NCBI GenBank assembly: GCA_045594025.1
Contig: JAZNXS010000028.1
Coordinates: 1 to 60,459 of the forward strand
DNA: 60,459 nt
Direction: 5' to 3'
DNA from: Scatosoma sp045594025
Lineage (GTDB): Bacteria; Bacillota; Clostridia; Christensenellales; Borkfalkiaceae
Below the pieces are notes generated by a model. That model had not been told where the DNA came from. It saw only the letters and a list, made by a program, of their open reading frames with translations, and ran no database searches. Positions within the stretch are counted from its first letter, which is position 1; each line of letters opens with the position of its first letter. Of the stretch, positions 25,205-32,983 are shown piece after piece. Made by a program: the position numbers and the translations under genes.

Positions 25205-25937
25205 TTTTCGAAAAAATTGTCGAAAGTGGTTGGTTATCCCAATTTTTTATTTTCACCCCCCTTTTTTCGACGATTTTCTCGCCATTTTTCTTCTTTTTTA
25301 AGACGTTACGTAGCTGATTTGCAATACCCTCGTTTCCATCGTAAGCCTTACAATGATAATACCCTTCAAGCTGTCCCTTTATATATATGTAATGCGTGCA
25401 CCCGAGCACGAGAGCCGTGGGACGTCCACTTGGCAGCCGCTTTGTGTAGTCGTAATTTTTTTCGGTAAGATGTGTTTCAATCTCTCCTGCCAAGTATTCA
25501 CACGGTAATACGTGGATTTTCGCTTTCGGAAAATCCCTTTGTGCCTTTTCATAAAGCGACAGCAAGCGCGCGCTATCCGCGGTGGCTTTCGTTGTCAACA
25601 CCCATATCTCTCCCCCACGCGCCGCGGCGCTCAATATGGCAGGTTCTGCCCCGATAATGGGAAAGGTATACTTTTTACGAAGCTTTTCAATACACACCGC
25701 CGTAGCGGTATTGCAGGCGATCACCGCCGCTTGCACGCGCAGACGTTGAAATCGCCGAAAGGCGCGCTGTACATAGCGTTCAATCTTTTGTGGCGGCAGA
25801 TTTCCATACGGCGCGTGATGATTGTCTCCGTAATAATAAAATACATCATTAGGTAGATACTTTTCACACGTAGAAAGAACGGTCAAACCGCCTACTCCGC
25901 TATCAAAAAATGCTATACCGCCTTTTGGAATACCCAT
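24975..25937 (-). CDS. murI: glutamate racemase with lysine-rich insertion
   Basis: 320 residues against about 265 for the family. Makes D-glutamate for MurD. The catalytic pair is clear: ACNTATA (Cys75) and VLGCTHY (Cys180), with FFDSGVGGL (Asp12) and YGDNHHAPYGN. The family-like body ends near residue 212 (GIANQLRNVL). A closing strand-helix unit, SVYFLGKNAQNNRKIYKQMF (about 288-307), resembles the normal C-terminal end. Between them lie about 70 residues rich in K, N and T with no family counterpart, encoded by AT-rich DNA bordered on one side by a long inverted repeat. It has a good AAAGGAG before the ATG. D-glutamate supply next to the dcw cluster makes sense. Confidence 0.93.
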   Translation of the reverse strand: MGIPKGGIAFFDSGVGGLTVLSTCEKYLPNDVFYYYGDNHHAPYGNLPPQKIERYVQRAFRRFQRLRVQAAVIACNTATAVCIEKLRKKYTFPIIGAEPAILSAAARGGEIWVLTTKATADSARLLSLYEKAQRDFPKAKIHVLPCEYLAGEIETHLTEKNYDYTKRLPSGRPTALVLGCTHYIYIKGQLEGYYHCKAYDGNEGIANQLRNVLKKKKNGEKIVEKRGVKIKNWDNQPLSTIFSKILGFLTTKILKNEKKSKTNQKANKRSRINPKKLRNTAHRQGRGSVYFLGKNAQNNRKIYKQMFVLKQGGQNRENCG

Positions 25938-26004
25938 TCTAACTCCTTTTGCATATTTTTTTCGATTTTTTTATCCTTTTTCGCATTTTACCAGTGAAAA
26001 ACAG

Positions 26005-26033
26005 TTTACATTCCAAAAAAATTATGTTAAAAT
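26005..26033 (+). promoter_or_regulatory. sigma-A promoter of rpsT
   Basis: TTTACA (26005-26010), 17 bases, TAAAAT (26028-26033). It lies in the 147-base divergent gap between murI and rpsT; no clear murI promoter could be picked out on the other strand. Confidence 0.78.
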
Positions 26034-26084
26034 AGTCTACGCAAATGAATTGATTAAGAAAATGGAACAAATAAGGAGATCATT

Positions 26085-26348
26085 ATGCCTAATATTAAAT
26101 CCGCAAAGAAAAGAGTTTTGGTTATCGATAAGAAGGCCATGAGAAACAAAGCAATTAAGTCTGCTCTTAAGACGCAGGTTAAGAAATTCCTCGCAGCAGT
26201 AGAAGCAGGTAACAAGGAAGATGCAACGAAGCTTTTCCCCGAAACCGTTTCCGCTATCGACGCAGCTGTTACGAAGGGCGTTATCCATAAGAACAACGCA
26301 AACAACAGAAAAGCTAAGCTTGCTAAGAAACTCGCTTCTTTGAACTAA
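26085..26348 (+). CDS. rpsT: 30S ribosomal protein S20
   Basis: 87 residues, usual length. Starts MPNIKSAKKRVLVIDKKAMRNKAIKSALKT and ends with the NNANNRKAKLAKKL helix, the standard bS20 pattern. Binds 16S rRNA early in 30S assembly. AAGGAGATCATT-ATG is a strong start. Expressed alone, from its own promoter with a terminator after it. Confidence 0.98.
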   Translation: MPNIKSAKKRVLVIDKKAMRNKAIKSALKTQVKKFLAAVEAGNKEDATKLFPETVSAIDAAVTKGVIHKNNANNRKAKLAKKLASLN

Positions 26349-26373
26349 TTAAACTATCATATTATAAATATGA

Positions 26374-26402
26374 GGGTATGCCGTACGGTATACCCCTTTT
26401 TT
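26374..26402 (+). terminator. terminator of rpsT
   Basis: GGGTATGCCG-TA-CGGTATACCC (one G-T pair) followed by CCTTTTTT. Confidence 0.9.
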
Positions 26403-26442
26403 CGTGTTTGAATATTTTTATCAAATCCCCCTCTTTTATACT

Positions 26443-26490
26443 CTTCCGATACGTCAAGTAAAATCGCACGTCGGGAGTTTTTTATTTTTT
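26443..26490 (+). terminator. second terminator-like hairpin after rpsT
   Basis: CTTCCG-at-ACGT pairs with ACGT-CGGGAG across a 13-base loop, then TTTTTTATTTTTT. It stands 40 bases before the promoter of the next unit and may insulate it from rpsT. Confidence 0.5.
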
Positions 26491-26521
26491 ATATAAATAT
26501 AAAAAAATACCTTATAAACAG

Positions 26522-26550
26522 TTGACATCTACTCCATTTTTTTCTATAAT
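26522..26550 (+). promoter_or_regulatory. sigma-A promoter of the regulator-pot operon
   Basis: TTGACA (26522-26527), 17 bases, TATAAT (26545-26550): exact consensus; transcript start near 26557. Confidence 0.9.
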
Positions 26551-26559
26551 AAATGACAT

Positions 26560-26654
26560 AAAAGTTTATTTTAACTAAACTTTTGGTTTATTATTAACAA
26601 ACCGAATAAAATCTTGCTAAAACAAAGCAAAAAGTTTACAATTACTAAACTTTT
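26560..26654 (+). promoter_or_regulatory. operator array in the leader of the pot regulator
   Basis: Two identical palindromes AAAAGTTTA-N7-TAAACTTTT at 26560-26584 and 26630-26654, centres 70 bp apart. Between them is a related weaker palindrome GGTTT-N9-AAACC (26585-26603). The first starts about 3 bases after the predicted transcript start, a classic repression position. The linked XRE-cupin protein is the natural ligand. Confidence 0.75.
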
Positions 26655-26685
26655 ATGCTAAAAACGGCATTTTTCGGAGGTTGAC

Positions 26686-27219
26686 GTGAACTTAGGTAAA
26701 AAAATCAAAGAAATGCGAAATCAAAAAGGATTAACGCAGGAAGAGCTGGCGGATCGCTGTGAGCTGACAAAAGGCTACATATCGCAGTTGGAAAATAATC
26801 TGAACAGCCCTTCCATCGCAACGCTTACGGATATTCTGTCCGCGCTTGGCAGCAATCTTTCTGAATTTTTCCGCGAAGAAGCGGAAGAAAAAATTGTTTT
26901 TTCTAAAAATGAATTTATTGAAAAAGATTCAGACGGAATTTTACTGAATTGGTTAATCCCCAACGCGCAAAAGAATATGATGGAGCCGATTTTGGTTGAA
27001 TTGAGCGAAGGCACGGAGACCGCAGGAGACATCCCCCACGAAGGCGAGGAGTTTGGATACGTTTTAGAAGGAAAAATTGCCATAATCCTAGGTAATAAGC
27101 ATCACTTATGTAAAAAAGGAGAGGCCTTCTACTATACGGCGAATAAACCGCACTCCATTCTTAATAAGGGAAAAGGCAAAGCGAAATTCCTTTGGATATC
27201 CACGCCGCCTAACTTTTAA
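26686..27219 (+). CDS. XRE-family regulator with C-terminal cupin domain (polyamine-type regulator)
   Basis: 177 residues. N-terminal helix-turn-helix (about 5-60: MRNQKGLTQEELADRCELTKGYISQLE), C-terminal cupin_2 sensor (about 105-175: HEGEEFGYVLEGKIAIILG, then FYYTANKPHSILN). This two-part layout is typical of PuuR-like regulators linked to potABCD operons that sense polyamines. Starts at GTG (26686) behind CGGAGG. Only 55 bases separate it from potA, so it is probably cotranscribed and autoregulated through the palindromes in its leader. The polyamine ligand is inferred from the neighbours, not seen in the sequence. Confidence 0.9.
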   Translation: MNLGKKIKEMRNQKGLTQEELADRCELTKGYISQLENNLNSPSIATLTDILSALGSNLSEFFREEAEEKIVFSKNEFIEKDSDGILLNWLIPNAQKNMMEPILVELSEGTETAGDIPHEGEEFGYVLEGKIAIILGNKHHLCKKGEAFYYTANKPHSILNKGKGKAKFLWISTPPNF

Positions 27220-27274
27220 TTCTACATTATTATATATTATATACATTTAGAAAAGTCTTTCGGGAGATACCGTT

Positions 27275-28801
27275 ATGGAACATAAAAACACTGAAAAGAA
27301 AAATCATATCATCGAGCTTGTAGACGTCTGCAAGGAATTTGACGGCGTATCCGTCGTTGAGAATATTAATCTTTACATTCGTAAAGGTGAATTCGTTACC
27401 TTCCTCGGCCCGTCGGGTTGCGGCAAGACCACCACTTTGCGCATGATCGCAGGCTTTGAACTGCCCACAAGCGGTAAAATCCTTTTACACGGCGAAGATA
27501 TTAGCACTTTGCCTCCAAACAAGCGTCCCGTCAATACGGTATTCCAGAAATACGCCCTCTTCCCCCACCTCAACGTCTATGAAAACGTTGCGTTCGGGTT
27601 GAAGCTAAAGCGCATTGAAACCACATACGTGGATAAAAAAGGCAATACGAAAATAAAGCTTGCAAAACTGCCGAGAGCAGTCATCGACGAAAAGGTACGT
27701 AAAGCGTTAGAAATCGTTGACCTTAGCGGTTTCGAAAAACGTAGCATTTCCACTCTTTCGGGCGGTCAGCAACAGCGTATTGCCATTGCAAGAGCTATCG
27801 TCAACGAGCCGGAAATTCTCCTTTTGGACGAGCCCCTCGGTGCGCTCGATTTAAAGATGCGTAAGGAAATGCAGCTGGAATTGAAAGCGATGCATAAACG
27901 CCTTGGCATTACGTTTATCTACGTAACACACGATCAGGAAGAAGCGCTGACCATGTCCGATACGATCGTCGTCATGGCAGACGGCTCTATCCAGCAAATC
28001 GGCACCCCCGAAATGATCTATAATGAACCGAAAAACACCTTCGTTGCAGACTTTATCGGCGAAAGCAATATTTTCACGGGAGTTATGCCCAAAGACGGAC
28101 TTGTTCGCTTCTGTGGTAAACCTTTCACCTGCTTGGACAGCGGTTTTGAAAAGGACGAACCCGTAGACGTTGTCGTTCGTCCCGAAGACGTTATCATCAC
28201 CTCTCCTGAAAACGGTCAGCTTAAAGGAAAGGTTACCTCCGTTATTTTCAAGGGTATTCACTATCAAATCCTTGTACAATGCGGTAGATATGAAATTGAA
28301 ATTCAAAGCACGGTTGCGCCCGAAGTAGGCGCTACGGTCGGGCTTTCCGTTCAACCAGACGGTATCCACGTCATGAAAAAGAAATTCCGTGTGAATAAAT
28401 TCAACGGCATTATCACAAAGCGTAACACCGTGGAATTTGGCGACGGAGAATTTGATTGCGACGTTACACAACTCTATCCCGGTAGCCATCTCGATGAAGA
28501 AGGTTACCTAATCACTGCGAAAGGCGAAAAGCTGGATTTAACGGATACCGAGGTCAACGTAGAAGTCGGCTTGCACGACATCACGATGAGCGATAACCTC
28601 GATGAAGGCGGCGCGCAGGGGCATATTATCTCCCTTATTTACAAGAGTGAGTATTACCGCTATATCGTTCGTACGGAAAACGAAGAAGATTACGTACTTG
28701 CCTGCGAAGACCTGTGGAATGAAAACGACCTTGTCAGCTTGATTATCCCGAAGGATAAGATTCGTCTCACCTTGAAAGATGCGGAGGGAATGAAGAAATG
28801 A
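27275..28801 (+). CDS. potA: spermidine/putrescine ABC transporter ATP-binding protein PotA, extended
   Basis: 508 residues against about 360-380 for usual PotA. ATPase domain: GPSGCGKTT (about 45-53), VFQKYALFPHLNVYENVAFGLKL, LSGGQQQRIAIARA, ILLLDEPLGALDLKMRKEMQ, YVTHDQEEALTMSD. After a first TOBE-type domain (about 265-365) there is a second region of about 135 residues (GIITKRNTVEFGDGEFDCDV to the end) that contains another TOBE-like part (GHIISLIYKSEYYRYIVRTE). The repeat of the K-G-x-V-x-x-V-I-F-K-G-x-x-Y pattern suggests a duplicated regulatory domain. Its stop codon overlaps the potB start by 4 bases. Confidence 0.94.
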   Translation: MEHKNTEKKNHIIELVDVCKEFDGVSVVENINLYIRKGEFVTFLGPSGCGKTTTLRMIAGFELPTSGKILLHGEDISTLPPNKRPVNTVFQKYALFPHLNVYENVAFGLKLKRIETTYVDKKGNTKIKLAKLPRAVIDEKVRKALEIVDLSGFEKRSISTLSGGQQQRIAIARAIVNEPEILLLDEPLGALDLKMRKEMQLELKAMHKRLGITFIYVTHDQEEALTMSDTIVVMADGSIQQIGTPEMIYNEPKNTFVADFIGESNIFTGVMPKDGLVRFCGKPFTCLDSGFEKDEPVDVVVRPEDVIITSPENGQLKGKVTSVIFKGIHYQILVQCGRYEIEIQSTVAPEVGATVGLSVQPDGIHVMKKKFRVNKFNGIITKRNTVEFGDGEFDCDVTQLYPGSHLDEEGYLITAKGEKLDLTDTEVNVEVGLHDITMSDNLDEGGAQGHIISLIYKSEYYRYIVRTENEEDYVLACEDLWNENDLVSLIIPKDKIRLTLKDAEGMKK

Positions 28802-29652
28802 CAACCGTAAAAAACAAGCCGCATTTCTCCCGAAAGCTGCTGGCAATCCCCTATGGATTATTCCTGGCCGTTTTCGTGGTGATTCCGCTTCTCATTATCA
28901 TTTATTACGCTTTTACAAATGATGAAGGGCAATTCTCCACCGAATATATTGAAGTTTTCTTCAATGAAAACGGTGAAGGTATCCTTGGGTTCTTCTCTTC
29001 GTATAACTTTAAGACAATCATGCAGAGCTTCTTCATCTCGATCATGAGTACGATCATCTGTCTCTTGATTGCCTACCCCATCGCTTATATCATCGCAAAA
29101 TGTAAATTGAAGAGTAAATCTGCATTATTGCTTTTATTTATCGTCCCGATGTGGGTAAACTTCGTTTTGCGTATCAATGCATTAAAGGAATTGTTTGTTT
29201 GGATGGGAACATACAACAAATCTAACGCTTGGAATATCGTCAACACCATCATCGGTATGGTATACGATTTCCTCCCCTTTATGATTTTGCCTATCTATAC
29301 CACAATCATTAAAATCGACAACAGTTACTTAGAAGCGGCGAAGGATTTGGGCGCTACGCCCGCCAAAGCGTTCGTTCAAGTGACGTTACCGCTTTCCAAA
29401 GCAGGGATTATGAGTGGCGTTTCCATGGTATTTTTGCCTTCCATGACCAACTACGTCGTCTCGAATTACCTTACTTTTAGAAACGTGAAAATCATCGGTA
29501 AACTCATCGATGATTACTTTGCCGGCGATCTTTGGCATGACGGCTCGTTCATCGCGCTCGTTCTGCTCCTTTTCATGTTCTTAGTCACGTGGCTTACGGG
29601 CGGATTTAGCCCCGACGAACAATCCGAAACGAGAGGTACTTCATTATGGTAA
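28798..29652 (+). CDS. potB: spermidine/putrescine ABC transporter permease PotB
   Basis: 284 residues with six membrane helices. The binding-protein-dependent permease EAA loop is AAKDLGATPAKAFVQVTLPLSKAGI (broken here as EAAKDLGATP then LPLSKAGI, about 178-202). N-terminal LLAIPYGLFLAVFVVIPLLIIIYYAF is typical of PotB. Overlaps potA (ATGA) and potC (7 bases), so a tight operon. Confidence 0.95.
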   Translation: MTTVKNKPHFSRKLLAIPYGLFLAVFVVIPLLIIIYYAFTNDEGQFSTEYIEVFFNENGEGILGFFSSYNFKTIMQSFFISIMSTIICLLIAYPIAYIIAKCKLKSKSALLLLFIVPMWVNFVLRINALKELFVWMGTYNKSNAWNIVNTIIGMVYDFLPFMILPIYTTIIKIDNSYLEAAKDLGATPAKAFVQVTLPLSKAGIMSGVSMVFLPSMTNYVVSNYLTFRNVKIIGKLIDDYFAGDLWHDGSFIALVLLLFMFLVTWLTGGFSPDEQSETRGTSLW

Positions 29653-30461
29653 AAATAAAAAGTATCTTAAAATGGGCTTTTGTTGTATTAGTCCTTCTGT
29701 TTATTTATTTCCCCATCATCTTCCTTGCTATGAACAGCTTCAACGCAAGCAATATGATCCAAGAAGGCTGGACAGGCTTCAGCTGGGAGCACTACAAGTA
29801 CTTCTTTAATCTGGAAAACGAACCCTTGCAAGTCGTTTTGCAAACGATTGCTTTGGCTTTGGTTGTTGCATTCCTCTCCACCGTACTTGGAACCATCGGC
29901 TCTATCGGCATTTTCTACTCAAAAAAATACGCAAGTGGCTTACTTTCTGCGGCAAACCGTATTCCCGTCATCAATGCGGAGGTGGTAACGGCAATTTCCT
30001 TTGCGCTGTTTATCTCCATTCTTAAAATAGATAAATCCACCTATATCCCTTTGATTTTGGGTCAAATGGTCTTATGTACCCCCTTTGTTGTGTTATCGGT
30101 AATCCCTAAGCTTCGTCAAATGGATAATAATCTGTACGAGGCAGCGCTCGATCTTGGCGCCTCCCCTGCAAAAGCTTTATTTACCGTTATTATCCCGCAA
30201 ATCTTACCCGGCATTATTGCTGGATTTATGCTGTCTATCACCCTTTCTTTGGACGATTACGTGATTGCAGCTTACACAAAACCCGATTCCTTTAAAACAA
30301 TCAGTACGCACATTTACGGTCTGGATAAAAATAACGTAGTCGGCCCTGAAATTAAAGCTGCTTACTGGGCGTTTACGGCAATCATTTTCTTGATTATCGT
30401 CGTTGCAGTCCTCGTCGTCAATGTAATGAGCTACAAAAATATAAGGAGTAAAAAGAAATGA
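29646..30461 (+). CDS. potC: spermidine/putrescine ABC transporter permease PotC
   Basis: 271 residues with six membrane helices. Shows YFPIIFLAMNSFN near the start and the EAA loop LYEAALDLGASPAKAL / IIPQILPGIIAGF, then TLSLDDYVIAAYT, a strong PotC mark. Pairs with PotB to form the membrane channel. Its stop overlaps the potD start by 4 bases. Confidence 0.95.
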   Translation: MVKIKSILKWAFVVLVLLFIYFPIIFLAMNSFNASNMIQEGWTGFSWEHYKYFFNLENEPLQVVLQTIALALVVAFLSTVLGTIGSIGIFYSKKYASGLLSAANRIPVINAEVVTAISFALFISILKIDKSTYIPLILGQMVLCTPFVVLSVIPKLRQMDNNLYEAALDLGASPAKALFTVIIPQILPGIIAGFMLSITLSLDDYVIAAYTKPDSFKTISTHIYGLDKNNVVGPEIKAAYWAFTAIIFLIIVVAVLVVNVMSYKNIRSKKK

Positions 30462-31879
30462 AACGGAAATGTTCTTTAATGCTTTCTATATGCTTACTCC
30501 TTGGCTCTTTAAGCGGCTCTGCTTGCGACTCTGACATTAGCGGAGGAAACGAAGATAACGTATTATACGTAGCAAGCTGGGATGAATACATCGACATGGG
30601 CGGCTCGTTCTTAGATCCTTCCCCCGATGGTGACGGCGATTATATCGAATGGTTTAACGATTTTACCAAGAATGACAAATCCCTTTGGGTGAATAATCAG
30701 CCCAAAAATATACTCGATAGCAATGCGCTCTACGAAGAATTTGAAGTTTGGTACAAGCAGGTTTACGGGAAAGACATCCACGTGGAATACGTTGCCTTGC
30801 AAGACAACGAAACCATGTATAATAAAATAAAAATGGGCGACGATCACTACGATTTACTTTGCCCGTCCGAATACATGGCAATGAAATTAAAGGACGAAGG
30901 AAAGCTGTTGCCCTTCCCCGAAACTTTCTATCAGTATGATGCAAACAACGAAGTATTGAAGCATAATTACTATGCGAAAAACGTTTCCTCCTATACAAAG
31001 GACGTCTTCCAAAAAGCTGGCTTGGACGGCTATATTGCAGGCTATATGTGGGGAACGACCGGATTTGTGTATAACCCTAAAAAAATCGGAAATACACCCG
31101 AAGACGCTCGCGAAATCATGAGCAGCTGGTACTGCCTGACTAGCGAAGAATGCGAACGTAAAATTACAGCAAAAGATAATACCAGAGACTCCTATTTCAT
31201 GGGGCTTGGTATGTATTATGAGGAAGAACTTTTACGTTTGCAAAAAGACTCCCCTGCGGTATTTAGCAAAGTTGTTCACGAATACATGAACAATACCGAT
31301 CCCAAAGTTATGTCGGAGGTGAAAAAGCTCCTGGAAAAAGCCCGTCAAAATCTGTACGGTTTGGAAACAGACGAAGGGAAAACGGACGTTGCTATGGGTA
31401 GATTAGACGCCTCCTATCAGTGGAGTGGCGACGCCGTATTCATTTTGGACCAGGCAGAAAAACACGGACTGGAACTTGAATACAGCATTCCTAAATCGGC
31501 GTCCAACCTTTGGTTTGACGGTTGGGTTATGATGGAAGGTGCGAACGTCGAAGCTTCGATGGCATTTATCAATTTCCTCTCTCGCTACGATAATGCCATT
31601 CGCAATATGTATTACATCGGCTACACAAGTTGCCTTGCGGGCGAAGAAATTTACAGCTACATCGATTATACGTATAGCGACGAGAAAGGCACTAAAACGT
31701 ATGATTTATCCTACTTCTTTGGTGATGGACATATCCTTACCACTACGGAAGATCAACTCCACAGACAACTCTTTGCGCAATATCCGGATCGTGAAACCAC
31801 TGCTCGTTTGGTGGTTATGGACTACTTCCAAAAAGACGAAAACGAACGCGCTAACCGTATGTGGAACAACATAAAATAA
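30458..31879 (+). CDS. potD: spermidine/putrescine-binding lipoprotein PotD
   Basis: 473 residues, longer than classical PotD (about 350) with inserted loops. Lipoprotein signal: K-rich start, hydrophobic helix and a lipobox-like GSAC (Cys23; the -3 glycine is unusual). Solute-binding marks VLYVASWDEYI, YDLLCPSEYMAMKLKDEGKLLPF, YMWGTTGFVYNPKKIGN, and ASYQWSGDAVFIL match PotD/PotF-like proteins. It would catch polyamines outside the membrane for PotBC. Last gene of the operon, followed by a terminator. The extra loops (for instance residues 45-85) have no known role. Confidence 0.92.
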   Translation: MKRKCSLMLSICLLLGSLSGSACDSDISGGNEDNVLYVASWDEYIDMGGSFLDPSPDGDGDYIEWFNDFTKNDKSLWVNNQPKNILDSNALYEEFEVWYKQVYGKDIHVEYVALQDNETMYNKIKMGDDHYDLLCPSEYMAMKLKDEGKLLPFPETFYQYDANNEVLKHNYYAKNVSSYTKDVFQKAGLDGYIAGYMWGTTGFVYNPKKIGNTPEDAREIMSSWYCLTSEECERKITAKDNTRDSYFMGLGMYYEEELLRLQKDSPAVFSKVVHEYMNNTDPKVMSEVKKLLEKARQNLYGLETDEGKTDVAMGRLDASYQWSGDAVFILDQAEKHGLELEYSIPKSASNLWFDGWVMMEGANVEASMAFINFLSRYDNAIRNMYYIGYTSCLAGEEIYSYIDYTYSDEKGTKTYDLSYFFGDGHILTTTEDQLHRQLFAQYPDRETTARLVVMDYFQKDENERANRMWNNIK

Positions 31880-31887
31880 ACATACTA

Positions 31888-31921
31888 AAAAACTCCGCCT
31901 TGTTTCTCAAGACGGAGTTTC
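31888..31921 (+). terminator. terminator of the pot operon
   Basis: AAACTCCG-c-CTTG / CAAG-a-CGGAGTTT with one mismatch, followed by a short T-rich run, 10 bases after the potD stop codon. Confidence 0.82.
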
Positions 31922-31937
31922 TATTATGTCACACGTA

Positions 31938-32017
31938 GGTATTATATCTCGCATAATACCCACAATCCCCTATTTTTTAAGCATTTATGCCACGCATAAC
32001 ACCTATGCGTGGCATAA
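31938..32017. terminator. two more hairpins between potD and the CPBP gene
   Basis: GGTATTAT/ATAATACC (31938-31960) and a 14-bp perfect stem TTATGCCACGCATA/TATGCGTGGCATAA (31985-32017) follow one another. The second is followed on the plus strand by TTTTATTC-TTTTTT and lies 3 bases after the stop of the converging CPBP gene, so it probably ends transcription from both sides. Confidence 0.7.
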
Positions 32018-32019
32018 TT

Positions 32020-32862
32020 TTATTCTTTTTTCTCTTTTTCTTTCATCGAAACACCAAGTTTTCCGTAAAGCTCTCGTTGCTCCTCCTCCGTATATTTAGA
32101 TACGGAATACAACACAAACGAGCCAACGGTAACGCAAACGACAAGCATTGTAATCACTGTGCCAAGATCAAAGACAACACCGTTCCCTAAGCCAAAGCGT
32201 TCGGCTGTTTCAAAGAGTAAACCGCCAAAGTTATAAACGGCATGCACACCGGCAGCGCAGAAGATATTTTTTGTCTTCATAAATGCAAACGCAAACAGAC
32301 CGCCTGTAAGCGTTGTATAGGCAACTTGTAAAAGCGTCCCTAACGAGAACCCATTAAAAATATGCGCGACGCCGAAGATAAAAGAAGAAACAATATATGT
32401 TTGCCAAAGACCCTTTTTATTCTTTTCAAATGCCCCTGCTAATACGCTGAAGATTACGCCTCTGAAAATGCATTCTTCAAACACCCCAACCGAAAGACAG
32501 TACGCGCCGAATAATATGAAATCCCAAGGTTCTCCGTGTACCAGCTTCATATTTCCACTAAAATACGACGAGAATTGAAAATTATCTATTGCAATAATGA
32601 AACAAGGAATCAAATACAACAAATTCTGCGGTTTTTCAAAGAGCCGAATATCTAAGCGTTTCATCAAAAGAATCGCCGCCATTCCCCCTGCACATTGTTG
32701 GATAATCTTAAGTAAATACCGATTTCTCAATTCATGCTGCGTAAATACGATACCTTGCGTAATCTGCTTAATATCAAACATAAGCGTAACGCCGCATAAT
32801 GCGACGATTAAGGCGATTTCCGCTATGTTCCATATCCTTTTTCGAGTATCGGTATTTTTCAC
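32020..32862 (-). CDS. CPBP-family intramembrane metalloprotease
   Basis: 280 residues, about seven to eight membrane helices. The CAAX-protease and bacteriocin-processing (CPBP/Abi) motifs are complete: EECIFRG (Glu129, Glu130, Arg134), FGVAHIFNG (His167) and GVHAVYNF (His207). Members handle prenyl-protein processing in eukaryotes and, in bacteria, bacteriocin self-immunity or membrane protein cleavage; the substrate here is unknown. Start is GTG at 32862 with GAGGGA in front. Single-gene unit with its own promoter, pointing at the pot operon terminators. No bacteriocin gene is visible nearby. Confidence 0.88.
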   Translation of the reverse strand: MKNTDTRKRIWNIAEIALIVALCGVTLMFDIKQITQGIVFTQHELRNRYLLKIIQQCAGGMAAILLMKRLDIRLFEKPQNLLYLIPCFIIAIDNFQFSSYFSGNMKLVHGEPWDFILFGAYCLSVGVFEECIFRGVIFSVLAGAFEKNKKGLWQTYIVSSFIFGVAHIFNGFSLGTLLQVAYTTLTGGLFAFAFMKTKNIFCAAGVHAVYNFGGLLFETAERFGLGNGVVFDLGTVITMLVVCVTVGSFVLYSVSKYTEEEQRELYGKLGVSMKEKEKKE

Positions 32863-32899
32863 GATTTTCCCTCATTTTTTGCTGAATTACTATGCTTAT

Positions 32900-32928
32900 A
32901 TTTTATCATTAGATAGGTAAATTGTCAA
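32900..32928 (-). promoter_or_regulatory. sigma-A promoter of the CPBP gene
   Basis: TTGACA (32923-32928), 17 bases, TAAAAT (32900-32905). The -35 box starts right behind the T-run of the tuf terminator. Confidence 0.85.
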
Positions 32929-32934
32929 GAAAAA

Positions 32935-32960
32935 ACAGCTTATCCAAAAGGATAAGCTGT
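32935..32960 (-). terminator. terminator of tuf (str operon)
   Basis: ACAGCTTATCC-TTTT-GGATAAGCTGT followed by TTTTTT on the minus strand, 24 bases after the tuf stop. Confidence 0.92.
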
Positions 32961-32983
32961 CTATTTTTATGATTTGCTCTTAA

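Noticed and set aside
26037..26305. Minus-strand open frames opposite rpsT
   Set aside because: Shadows of the rpsT coding sequence, with no ribosome-binding site.
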